A stretch of DNA of 11,060 nt from Bacillota bacterium (GTDB lineage Bacteria; Bacillota_B; Desulfitobacteriia; Desulfitobacteriales; Desulfitobacteriaceae). The notes below the pieces were generated by a model, which did not search any database, had not been told where the DNA came from, and was given only the letters and a program-made list of their open reading frames with translations. Position 1 is the stretch's first letter. Every line of letters begins with the position of its first letter. Where the stretch lies: positions 1 to 11,060 of the forward strand of contig JAJYAS010000053.1 of NCBI GenBank assembly GCA_021779415.1, given 5' to 3'. A program made the translations under genes and the position numbers. Positions 1 through 7,842 of this stretch are shown in pieces.

Positions 1-103
1 ATGCTCTCTCATTGAAATCAACTGTGACTCGGGGATTCTTGCTAACTTGAAACTTAATGAATTGGCCAAAAAGAATTTCCCCTATAAAATGATTTTTTAC
101 TGA
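1..103 (+). CDS. Possible 3' end of an unidentified plus-strand gene (partial)
   Basis: Frame 2 of the plus strand is open from the window edge to a TGA at 101-103. It gives 33 residues of ordinary composition ending in NFPYKMIFY. The stop would lie just past the convergent stop of the GTPase gene (97-99), so the two genes would meet tail to tail with a 7-base overlap, a common compact arrangement. The fragment is too short for a family call. A chance open frame of this length is quite possible, so this is a tentative call. Confidence 0.3.
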   Translation, partial: CSLIEINCDSGILANLKLNELAKKNFPYKMIFY

Positions 104-2745
104 TCGTTCACTTTGTTAACTATTTCTTTGACCTGCCGTTTCGCGGCTGGAGACAAGGCATCCGCCAGGTAATTTCGATTTATTCCCTGTGTATTCTGAT
201 ATTCCTGCTTAATTCTTTCATTAGCCCCGTCGATCTCAACCTTCAGTTCTCTGGCAGATAATAAGGCACATCCTGCCCCCCTGATAATAATCTGCTGTAA
301 ACCGTCCGACGTTGCAACGGTGATATTATATTTTTTCTGATGATCATGAGCAAATTTTTCAATATACTGGTCCGCCGTTTGTGCCTCCCTGGTATATACC
401 ATATAGATATTATGATAATCGATGACTTCCTCAAAATGCCCTTGAACACGGTAAGCATCAAACACAACGATAATCTGACATTCTCGAATCCCCTGATAAT
501 TACTGAGAGTATCCAGCAATTTCATTCTGGCACCCTCCATATTGTCATCGACAAGCTCTTTCAGCTCAGGCCAGGCGTGGATAATATTATAGCCGTCCAC
601 AAGGAGATACTCTTCTTTGATTTCCTTCTCTCTGCTGACATAGTCAACCGGCTCATAATAGCTTTCACGGGCTGTTTTGCGGCTTTTCCAGGCAGACTTC
701 TTTCCTTGGTTCGCATAGTATGTTTTATTGATAATTTGGTCAATCTCATCTAAACTGATCCACCGCTCTTCTGTGTATGAGACCTGATTTGGAGCTATTT
801 CTCCCGACGAGCCTTTCTTCTGAAGATAGCTTTCAACCTGCATGTAGTCCTTTACTGCCTCCCAAGCCACCAAAAAGCCTGCACCATGGGCACAAAATAC
901 TGAACCTGTCGGATTTTCTATGTCTCTTTCCGAATCATAGCCGAACCTTTCTATGACCTCTTCCGCATTATGGCATGGTTCGTATCCTTTCAGGCTGCAA
1001 AACAGCCTGCCAAGTCCTTTAGTATAGGCAACGACCTCTTTCTGATAATTTCTCATATTGACAACAGGGGCACTCCCCACAAGAACCGCCATCTCCCCAT
1101 TTGTTTGTGATATTTCGCAGGTGCCATGCATTTTCTCAATATCGCTCATAGCTCTTCCAACCATTTTCTCAGGCAGCTCCAGCTCAAAAGCATAAAACGG
1201 CTCCAGCAATATGGACTTAGCCTGCTTTAAGCCCTGGCGCACGGCACGGTAGGTAGCCTCTCTGAAGTCACCCCCTTCGGTATGCTTATTGTGTGCTCGA
1301 CCTGAGACTAACGTGATTTTCATATCAGTAATCTCCGACCCTGTTAGAACTCCTTTATGGGTTTTTTCTTCCAGGTGGGATAAAATAAGTCTTTGCCAGC
1401 TTTTACTTAAGCTATCCTCACTGCATTCTGCCCCAAACTCAAGACCGCTCCCCGGCTCACCCGGCGTGAGTAACAGGTGGACCTCCGCATAATGCCGCAA
1501 GGGCTCAAAGTGCCCCACCCCTTCGACGATATTAGCAATCGTCTCCTTATAGACAATTCTTCCTGCATCAAAGGCCACATCTACGCCAAAACGGCTTTGT
1601 ATAAGGCTCTGCAGAATTTCAATCTGCACCTCTCCCATAATCCGTACCTGAATTTCCTGCAATTGCTCATCCCAGACAATATGAAGTTCCGGCTCTTCTT
1701 CTTCAATCTGACGCAACTTAGGAAGCATCACTCTTGGGTCACAGCCTCCCGGCAGAATAATCTCATAGAACAGTATGGGTTCCAATATTGGTGTATCCGA
1801 AGCTTCCTCTATCCCTAAGCCTTCTCCCGGCCTGGATTGGCCGAGCCCCGTTACTGCGCATACAGAACCGGCCTCTACCTCGTTCACTGCCTCGAATTTC
1901 TGACCGGAATAGAGACGAATTTGATTAACTTTCTCATTCCAAATGCCATTCGTTAAGACATCTTTTACCTTGAGCCTTCCGCCTGTAAGCTTCATGTAGG
2001 TAAGGCGGTTCCCCTGCTCATCTCTTGCTATTTTGAATAGTTTAGCCCCGAATTCATCGGGGTAGGAAGGGATCACGACATATTTCACAATGCCCTGCAC
2101 AAATTGCTCAACGCCCTCTAATTTTAAAGCAGAACCAAAAAAACACGGAAACACTTTGCGCTCCGTGACAGCTCTTTTAATCTGCGAAGTTTCAATATTG
2201 CCCGTTTCCAGAAAGGTTTCCATCATTATTTCTTCACACATGGCCAGCTGCTCGTAGAAATCGTCCGTCTCAACTTGTCCAAACTCAATACACCCCTCAT
2301 CCAGCTGCTTTTTCAATTCTTTCATCAACTTGTCCTTATCCGTCCCCTTCTGATCCATCTTATTGACGAATAGAAAAACCGGTATCTGATACGTGTTCAG
2401 GAGCCGCCATAATGTTTTGGTATGCCCCTGTACCCCGTCCGCACCGCTTATCACTAAAATAGCATAATCCAGCACCTGAAGTGTTCTTTCCATTTCAGCC
2501 GAAAAATCGACGTGTCCCGGGGTATCTAGTAAGGTAATCTGAGTCTCACCTATCTCAAACATGGCCTGCTTGGAGAAAATGGTTATTCCTCTTGCTCTTT
2601 CTAGCTCATAGGTATCTAAATAAGCATCCTTATTATCCACCCTACCCAATCTGCCAATTTTGCCGCTCAGATAAAGCAGACACTCTGATAATGTCGTCTT
2701 GCCCGCATCCACATGTGCTAATATTCCAAGGACTATTTTTTTCAT
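97..2745 (-). CDS. TetM/EF-G-like translation GTPase with C-terminal NYN (YacP/Rae1-like) nuclease domain
   Basis: This 882-residue protein is a ribosomal-protection-type GTPase expected to bind the ribosome near the A site and hydrolyse GTP. The G domain shows G1 AHVDAGKTT (10-18), switch I RGITI (52-56), DTPGH (74-78), NKMD (128-131) and a GSAL G5 near 204. EF-G-like domains II-V follow to about residue 650. It is about 240 residues longer than Tet(M) (roughly 640), and the extra part carries an NYN/PIN-like domain from about 713 to 850. Its acidic motifs are VDGYN (716-720), VVFDAYR, TADQYIE and ATSDG (near 811), as in YacP/Rae1, which cuts mRNA in the ribosomal A site. The start is set by the M-K-K-I lead into G1; the nearest AAGGA lies about 13 bases upstream, which is unusually far. 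Many genomes annotate such proteins as Tet(M)-family or 'translation factor GTPase'. The domain IV loop differs from Tet(M), so drug resistance should not be assumed. Confidence 0.88.
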   Translation of the reverse strand: MKKIVLGILAHVDAGKTTLSECLLYLSGKIGRLGRVDNKDAYLDTYELERARGITIFSKQAMFEIGETQITLLDTPGHVDFSAEMERTLQVLDYAILVISGADGVQGHTKTLWRLLNTYQIPVFLFVNKMDQKGTDKDKLMKELKKQLDEGCIEFGQVETDDFYEQLAMCEEIMMETFLETGNIETSQIKRAVTERKVFPCFFGSALKLEGVEQFVQGIVKYVVIPSYPDEFGAKLFKIARDEQGNRLTYMKLTGGRLKVKDVLTNGIWNEKVNQIRLYSGQKFEAVNEVEAGSVCAVTGLGQSRPGEGLGIEEASDTPILEPILFYEIILPGGCDPRVMLPKLRQIEEEEPELHIVWDEQLQEIQVRIMGEVQIEILQSLIQSRFGVDVAFDAGRIVYKETIANIVEGVGHFEPLRHYAEVHLLLTPGEPGSGLEFGAECSEDSLSKSWQRLILSHLEEKTHKGVLTGSEITDMKITLVSGRAHNKHTEGGDFREATYRAVRQGLKQAKSILLEPFYAFELELPEKMVGRAMSDIEKMHGTCEISQTNGEMAVLVGSAPVVNMRNYQKEVVAYTKGLGRLFCSLKGYEPCHNAEEVIERFGYDSERDIENPTGSVFCAHGAGFLVAWEAVKDYMQVESYLQKKGSSGEIAPNQVSYTEERWISLDEIDQIINKTYYANQGKKSAWKSRKTARESYYEPVDYVSREKEIKEEYLLVDGYNIIHAWPELKELVDDNMEGARMKLLDTLSNYQGIRECQIIVVFDAYRVQGHFEEVIDYHNIYMVYTREAQTADQYIEKFAHDHQKKYNITVATSDGLQQIIIRGAGCALLSARELKVEIDGANERIKQEYQNTQGINRNYLADALSPAAKRQVKEIVNKVNDQ

Positions 2746-2851
2746 GATCTATTTCAAATCCTTCTGTTTCCTTTTCACCCGCAGGATCTAACTTGACTTT
2801 GTTATATTCTTTAACCGCCGCACTTCATTGAGAAATGACATCTTAAACCTT

Positions 2852-2860
2852 ATTATAACA
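2852..2860 (-). promoter_or_regulatory. Extended -10 promoter element for the GTPase-NYN gene
   Basis: On the minus strand the sequence reads TGTTATAAT, a TGn extension plus a perfect TATAAT. It ends 107 bases upstream of the GTPase start. No good -35 is visible at 17-18 bases, as is tolerated with extended -10 promoters. The 5' leader would be about 100 nucleotides. Confidence 0.42.
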
Positions 2861-3044
2861 CCTATCCAAGCCCCAGATATGAACACATTATTGGGTTATA
2901 AAGTTTAAAATTATGGAACAACAAGAGGCCGTAGATAATACATTCGCAAAAAGCCCGTATGCGAGCTGGGCCATTAGTGGCATTGCCGATTTTCCATCAG
3001 GAAACAGTCTCCATAATACTTAAAAAGTTTAAGCTTAACCTATG

Positions 3045-3053
3045 TGGTATAAT
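3045..3053 (+). promoter_or_regulatory. Extended -10 promoter element for mcrBC
   Basis: TGGTATAAT on the plus strand combines a TGn extension with a perfect TATAAT, about 120 bases before the mcrB start. The -35 region is poor. A TTGACT at 3087-3092 is a further possible -35, but nothing resembling a -10 follows at the right distance. Confidence 0.42.
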
Positions 3054-3173
3054 TCGTACAAGGTAATTTCAGATGATTTATAAAAATTGACTTACACTTC
3101 GGTTAGTAAAAATTACACAAGCTGGTTCAGAAATACGGTTTGCCTAAAAATAGATAAGATTTGAGGTGCGATT

Positions 3174-5747
3174 ATGATTTCGCAACAGAAAGTTAGAGAT
3201 GTTAGAAAAGAATTCAAGGAATACTTAATTGAGAAAAATCCTGATTGGGCGTCAGTCACTATTGCTACCAATTTCTCTGATGCCTTTTTTGCTTACAACA
3301 ATTATATCGGTATTCCTTTTTGGGAGTGCTTTGTCGATGATGCCTCACTAGATAAAGCCAAAGAAGAGATTTGTGCCTATCTTATGCATGAGGGTAATTC
3401 TAATAAAGCTCTAGAGCGTGCAAAAGGGTATTATACTTGCATGAAGCGTCTTAAGGCGTTCTTTGACGAGAAATATAGCGGCATAAAAAATTGCGTCGGC
3501 AATGAGATTGGAGCCGAAGCTATAATTTATGAAATCAGCAAGGACGTCCATCAAAACAAAATCAAAATGAATGATGCAGTTTCGAAGTTGCTTAAAGAGA
3601 TCGGCATCTTCAACGAGACCACTTATAAGCTGATGATTATGATTTTCCGAAGCATGATTGAGGGCAAAAGGTACACCCCCCGTTTCAATGCTGACCTTAT
3701 CCATTATTTTATAGAGCATATTGGCCTTGACTACGGCAAGAACGCCCTGAACAATGCGTTACGCGCAACACAGGAAAATCTCCAGTATTACTATGAACAA
3801 ACTGGCAACAAGTCGAATAGTATACGCAAGGCCTGCCAGAAAATCGCTGATAAAAACGAAGTCAACATTTCTTTCGGTGATGAGATTTTCAATGGTCTTA
3901 CCCCCAAACGTGAGAACATCGGTTGGATTTTCCAGGGTAACCCTAAATATTACGATATTATCGGTGCAGTAACAGACCTGGATGTCCTAACATGGAGTAC
4001 GAAGCAATACCAAAATCAGATCAAGGAGGGCGACCGTGCTTACATATGGATGTCCGGCCCTGAAGGAGGTGTAGTTGCTTCCGGTATTATTCAGTGTGAC
4101 CCCGAAAAACGAGAAAGCGACAATACCGACCCTTATGCAATTACGGATAAATTCAGAACTGGAGAAATTGTTGTCGTTGATATTGAACTAAGACATAAAA
4201 TTACGGACGCCATTATTTCCAAAGCAACTTTTCTTGCGGATGAACGTCTCAAAAAAGTCAGCATTCTTTCATTCGCCAATGCTACTAATTATAAATTAAC
4301 TGCAGAACAGGCTGATGTCTTAGATAGTATAATTGACGGTACCTACGTCCGCGTCGAAGCTAAGGATACCGATGTCGAACCTGCCCCCTCCGCTCCTCTG
4401 ATACGATATTGGATTTATGCACCCGGTGATAATTCATCGAAATGGGACGAGTTCTACAGTCAAGGAATTATGGCTATTGGTTGGGATGAACTCGGTGATT
4501 TGAAACAGTATCCCAGCAAGGATAGCATGAAAGCCAAGATGAAACAGGTCTATGGTGAAGAATACTCTTATAAAAACTCCGCTCATGCAACTTGGCAGTT
4601 CGCCAATGAACTCCATCCGGATGACATCGTGTATGCCAAAAAAGGAATGCACAAGGTTGTTGGGCGTGGGGTTGTAGAATCAGAGTATAGTTTTGACGCT
4701 TCGAGAAAGGAATTTCGGCATGTTCATAAAGTAAAATGGACGCATAACGGCGAATGGGATCACCCAGGACAAGCCGTCTTGAAAACACTCACTGACGTCA
4801 CTCCGTACACCGATTATGTCCAGAAACTTGAAACTCTCTTCCTGAGCGAGTCACCACAGGAAACAATCGAAGAGGAAAAGGAAATCATCTATGACCCGTA
4901 TTCTGAAGACGATTTTCTCAGTGAGGTCTTCATGGACTCAGAAAAATATGATACGTTGGTCAGCCTGCTAAAGTACAAGAAAAACGTGATTCTCCAAGGT
5001 GCACCCGGCGTAGGCAAAACCTTTGCCGCAAAACGTCTCGCATATTCCATTATGGGAGTGAAGGACACCAGTCGCGTTATGATGGTACAGTTCCATCAAA
5101 GCTACAGCTACGAGGATTTTATCATGGGCTTCCGCCCTACCAAGGATGGCTTCGAACTTACACCCGGACCTTTTTATCAATTCTGCAAAAATGCGCAGGA
5201 TGACGATGAAAGAGAGTATTTCTTCATCATCGACGAAATTAATCGTGGCAACCTCAGCAAAATTTTCGGTGAGCTACTTATGCTCATCGAAAAGGATAAA
5301 CGCAGCGAAAAGCTGCGTCTCCTGTACGCCAACGAGCTGTTTTCTGTTCCCAAGAACGTTCATATCATCGGGATGATGAATACTGCGGACCGCAGTCTTG
5401 CCATGATTGATTACGCCCTCAGACGAAGATTTGCTTTCTATGAGATTGAACCAGCCTTTGATGTTGAGGGTTTTAAGGATATGATGATTGCTGCTGATAA
5501 TCCGAAATTCAATGCACTCTTTGAACGAATCAAAGAATTGAATATGTTTATCGGCAAAGATGAGTCTCTCGGTAACGGCTTTAGAATTGGGCACAGCTAC
5601 CTTTGCACCGATGACCCTGTAACTGATGAGTGGATTACCTCCGTTGTAAAATATGAACTATTACCGCTGATCCATGAATACTGGTTTGACGAGCCCGCAA
5701 AAGTTGAGCAATGGACGAACAAACTGTTTGGTTGCCTAAATGATTAA
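3174..5747 (+). CDS. mcrB: McrB-like AAA+ GTPase subunit of an McrBC restriction system, with two EVE/PUA-like modules
   Basis: This is the 857-residue recognition and motor subunit of a type IV (modified-DNA-dependent) restriction system. A helical N-terminal region (1 to about 230) of unknown fold is followed by an EVE-like module opening with GWIFQGNPKYYDI (about 248-370). A second EVE/PUA-like module opens with RYWIYAPGDNSSKWDEF (about 410-535). Such domains bind modified bases. The motor has Walker A GAPGVGKTF (near 609), Walker B FFIIDEINRGN (near 683), the McrB signature MMNTADRS (near 734) and RRRF (near 750), the arginine-finger position. It is almost twice the length of E. coli McrB (about 460 residues), the extra being the specificity modules. 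A GAGGTG sits 5 bases before the ATG. The end overlaps mcrC by 8 bases, indicating translational coupling. The McrB assignment is firm; the base recognised is unknown. Confidence 0.9.
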   Translation: MISQQKVRDVRKEFKEYLIEKNPDWASVTIATNFSDAFFAYNNYIGIPFWECFVDDASLDKAKEEICAYLMHEGNSNKALERAKGYYTCMKRLKAFFDEKYSGIKNCVGNEIGAEAIIYEISKDVHQNKIKMNDAVSKLLKEIGIFNETTYKLMIMIFRSMIEGKRYTPRFNADLIHYFIEHIGLDYGKNALNNALRATQENLQYYYEQTGNKSNSIRKACQKIADKNEVNISFGDEIFNGLTPKRENIGWIFQGNPKYYDIIGAVTDLDVLTWSTKQYQNQIKEGDRAYIWMSGPEGGVVASGIIQCDPEKRESDNTDPYAITDKFRTGEIVVVDIELRHKITDAIISKATFLADERLKKVSILSFANATNYKLTAEQADVLDSIIDGTYVRVEAKDTDVEPAPSAPLIRYWIYAPGDNSSKWDEFYSQGIMAIGWDELGDLKQYPSKDSMKAKMKQVYGEEYSYKNSAHATWQFANELHPDDIVYAKKGMHKVVGRGVVESEYSFDASRKEFRHVHKVKWTHNGEWDHPGQAVLKTLTDVTPYTDYVQKLETLFLSESPQETIEEEKEIIYDPYSEDDFLSEVFMDSEKYDTLVSLLKYKKNVILQGAPGVGKTFAAKRLAYSIMGVKDTSRVMMVQFHQSYSYEDFIMGFRPTKDGFELTPGPFYQFCKNAQDDDEREYFFIIDEINRGNLSKIFGELLMLIEKDKRSEKLRLLYANELFSVPKNVHIIGMMNTADRSLAMIDYALRRRFAFYEIEPAFDVEGFKDMMIAADNPKFNALFERIKELNMFIGKDESLGNGFRIGHSYLCTDDPVTDEWITSVVKYELLPLIHEYWFDEPAKVEQWTNKLFGCLND

Positions 5748-6771
5748 AATTCAGAACATCTATTATATGCTGGCCTATGCCTTCCAAGTGCTCAACGAGG
5801 ACAGCTACGCCAGCCTAGCAACCGAGGAATTTGACCATATTGCTGATTTATTGACCGCGATTCTCGCAAAGGGCATCGCCAACCAGATCAAACGGGGCTT
5901 GGGCAGAGAATATATCTGTCAAACCGAGTCCCTTAGTTCTCCTCGCGGAAAAATAGATGTATCCACCTCATTAAAACAAAAAACTCCACTGAAAAAGCAA
6001 CTTATATGCGAGTTCGACGAATTTTCGGAGAACGCTTACATAAACCAGATCTTGAAAACAACGTCCCTACTGCTTATCCGTTCAAATGATGTTCGTTCAG
6101 AGAAGAAAAAGGCTCTAAAAAAAGTAATCCTCTATTTCAATGCAGTGGACATGGTTGATCCCCATTCGATTCGATGGTCTGGCATTCGCTATCACCGGAA
6201 CAATGCCACCTATAAAATGCTCATCAATATCTGTTATTTAGTCATTAATGGCCTGCTTCTAACGACGCAGGATGGGTCTCGGAAGCTGGCGCATTATCTT
6301 GATGACCAGCGGATGCACAGCCTGTATGAAAAATTTGTCCTGGAATATTATCGGAAGCATTATCCTCAATTTAAAGCTGCCCCTTCTCACATTGATTGGA
6401 ACGTAGACGACGATATTGTGGCGTTTTTACCAACGATGAAAACGGATATAACATTGCAATATAACGAAAAAACATTGATTATAGATACCAAATACTACAA
6501 GCATACCATGCAAACGATGAGTTTTTATGATAGTAGGACAATGCACTCCCATAATATGTATCAGATTTTCACCTATGTAAAAAACAAAGATACTCAAGGC
6601 ACTGGAAAGGTCAGTGGCGTTCTGCTCTATGCCAAAACCGATGAAGAAATTACGCCAGACCATGATTATAGGATCAACGGCAATAAAATTAGCGTCAAAG
6701 CCTTAGATTTAAACACTGATTTTCATGTTATAGCGAAGCAGCTCGACACCCTGGCAGAGGGATTAATTTAG
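5740..6771 (+). CDS. mcrC: McrC-like endonuclease subunit of the McrBC system
   Basis: This 343-residue protein is close in length to E. coli McrC (about 350). McrC binds the McrB hexamer, stimulates its GTP hydrolysis and cuts DNA when two translocating complexes meet. It opens with IKIQNIYYMLAYAF, typical of the family. A PD-(D/E)xK-type site is visible near the C-terminus as D236 in KTDITL and D249-T-K251 in LIIDTKYYK. An N-terminal stretch with SPRGKID (near 67-73) also matches McrC proteins. The ATG lies inside the last codons of mcrB, so the two are one operon. The stop at 6769-6771 meets the stop of the convergent ImmA remnant (6768-6770). Nothing appears broken, so the pair is probably functional. 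Confidence 0.9.
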   Translation: MIKIQNIYYMLAYAFQVLNEDSYASLATEEFDHIADLLTAILAKGIANQIKRGLGREYICQTESLSSPRGKIDVSTSLKQKTPLKKQLICEFDEFSENAYINQILKTTSLLLIRSNDVRSEKKKALKKVILYFNAVDMVDPHSIRWSGIRYHRNNATYKMLINICYLVINGLLLTTQDGSRKLAHYLDDQRMHSLYEKFVLEYYRKHYPQFKAAPSHIDWNVDDDIVAFLPTMKTDITLQYNEKTLIIDTKYYKHTMQTMSFYDSRTMHSHNMYQIFTYVKNKDTQGTGKVSGVLLYAKTDEEITPDHDYRINGNKISVKALDLNTDFHVIAKQLDTLAEGLI

Positions 6772-7171
6772 AAAAAAACGGGCAAAAGCTTCGTGTCTAA
6801 ACCCTTCCAACGATTGATACTCTTATCATTAAGTTCTAGTCTCATAAATTTAAGAATCTTATCTGTCGGCATTAACAAACATGCGGCAAAATAATTGGCC
6901 TCAACCTCGTCTTCATCTCTCTCGGTAAAATCATCGTCTCGGATTATTGTTTTACCTTGCTCAGACAAGTGCAATCTTTGATGTCCCATTTCATGAGCAA
7001 CTGAAAAAATTTCCGTGATAATGCCGCTCTCTCTATCTCAAGTTGTCTGCTTTTATTCATTGACATCAGAGGTAGAAACGCCAATTGCATTCGTTCCAAT
7101 TCATCTAAACTTGTACCGTTGCGAACTTTTAGTCCCAATTCCTCAAGGTGGTGGGAGCTTACTCCCTCCAT
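6768..7171 (-). pseudogene. ImmA/IrrE-family metallopeptidase remnant, frameshifted or fused to another fragment
   Basis: The frame at 6768-7037 encodes EIFSVAHEMGHQRLH, with the HExxH zinc motif at 6995-6981, and then EDEVEANYFAACLLMP, the third-ligand helix of ImmA/IrrE peptidases. These enzymes usually cleave repressors in phages and integrative elements. That frame has a stop at 7040-7038 just upstream and no good start. The apparent 5' part lies in another frame, from an ATG at 7171 with GTGAGG ahead of it, and runs past the motif out of frame. The frames switch around a short AG repeat (7034-7027), and restoring two bases there would join them. The upstream piece (SLDELERMQLAFLPLM) resembles the C-terminal part of Rpn/PD-(D/E)xK transposase-like proteins, so the junction may instead join two unrelated fragments. 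The C-terminus also looks short and ends at the mcrC stop. Confidence 0.62.
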
Positions 7172-7177
7172 GTTTCC

Positions 7178-7785
7178 TCACTTGATCGTGACGGTTGTCT
7201 CCGTGAATTGCACCTCTTGAAATTCTGGATTTTCACGCAGTGGTTTAACGCTTAAACGGAATTCCACTCCATTAATATCATCAGGTAACGCTGGAATAAC
7301 TACGAAAGAATGTTGCATACCTTTTCCATGTCCAGATCCGCTACTTTGTCTGCACTGATATTCCGGAGAGATAAATAATTCAAAGCTAGCATGTCCAAGT
7401 CTGACAAAAGCTTCAACAACATTGACTTCAGTTTCGATGTAAACGACGCTAGCATTGCTGTTTGTTTCATATGCGTTACAGCATACATCATATTATCAAT
7501 TACTACGGATCTTAAAATTGGGACGAATTTCAAAAAACCAGTTGGTTCTACTGGTGATAGCATTCGATCCTCACCGTGCATATATAGTGAAAAAATCATC
7601 CGCAGCCAATCCTCGTTAAGTCCAAATTTTTGGCTCCATGATGAAATACGCTCAAGAATCGGAAACCCAGGATTGTTATTTGAGAGCTCTTTGCGTTTTG
7701 CTAGTAGTTCACAAATCTGCTCATCTATAGCAGCTAACTCTTCTCAATAGTAATCAGTAGGTGGGCGAAAAGGCATTCTAATCAA
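7178..7785 (-). pseudogene. Conserved-looking protein of unknown function, interrupted by an in-frame stop and a frameshift
   Basis: Reading starts at TTG 7785 (AGAAGG 8 bases upstream) or ATG 7776 and gives MPFRPPTDYY, then TGA (7746-7744). It continues in the same frame with EELAAIDEQICELLAKRKE and a protein-like sequence to about 7465. There the coding sense moves to another frame, giving NASVVYIETEV and RLGHASFELFISPEYQCR. This ends in ETTVTIK and TGA at 7180-7178, just before the ATG of the next remnant. Repaired, the product would be about 200 residues, soluble, with no signal peptide. The IDEQICELLAKRKEL helix has a faint resemblance to the first helix of chorismate-mutase-type domains, but the rest does not support that and no function is assigned. 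The frame is also open upstream to 7860, so the true start could be earlier. It was probably co-transcribed with the ImmA remnant downstream. Confidence 0.55.
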
Positions 7786-7821
7786 CTTAACGACCTTCTT
7801 TCCATAGATTTTTGACACTCT

Positions 7822-7842
7822 GTCTATTTTAGGCAAATAGAC
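7822..7842. repeat. Perfect 8-bp inverted repeat, possible weak terminator or operator
   Basis: GTCTATTT and AAATAGAC form perfect 8-bp arms around a 5-base centre (TAGGC). The repeat begins at the stop codon of the small membrane gene (7844-7842), between that gene and the broken unknown gene downstream. There is no T-run after the stem on either strand, so it is not a classical intrinsic terminator. It could be a protein-binding site. Confidence 0.4.

Larger units (their letters stand above)
2746..3173. other. Divergent intergenic region between the GTPase gene and mcrBC
   Basis: This 428-base AT-rich region holds candidate promoters for both flanking genes (listed separately). It also holds two very short open frames: a 17-codon minus-strand frame at 2788-2841 upstream of the GTPase gene, and a 36-codon plus-strand frame at 2913-3023. 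The second has no visible ribosome binding site and may be a decayed remnant or chance. No tRNA, CRISPR repeat or strong terminator was seen. Confidence 0.6.

Noticed and set aside
2950..2972. GCCC...GGGC short inverted repeat in the intergenic region
   Set aside because: The stem is only four pairs, with no T-run on either strand; not supportable as a terminator or regulatory hairpin.
2913..3023. A 36-codon plus-strand frame starting MEQQEAVDNTF upstream of mcrB
   Set aside because: It has no ribosome binding site, is short and shows no recognisable family; it overlaps the likely regulatory region. Noted only as a possible remnant.
2901..3034. AAGTTTAA repeated at about 2901 and 3026 as possible att or duplication sites
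   Set aside because: The shared string is only eight AT-rich bases, expected by chance in this composition.
3087..3115. TTGACT as a second -35 for mcrB
   Set aside because: No acceptable -10 lies 16-18 bases downstream; the extended -10 at 3045-3053 is a better candidate.
6771..6800. Bidirectional terminator between mcrC and the ImmA remnant
   Set aside because: There is a T-run on the minus strand (complement of AAAAAAA at 6772-6778), but no stem of useful length precedes it.
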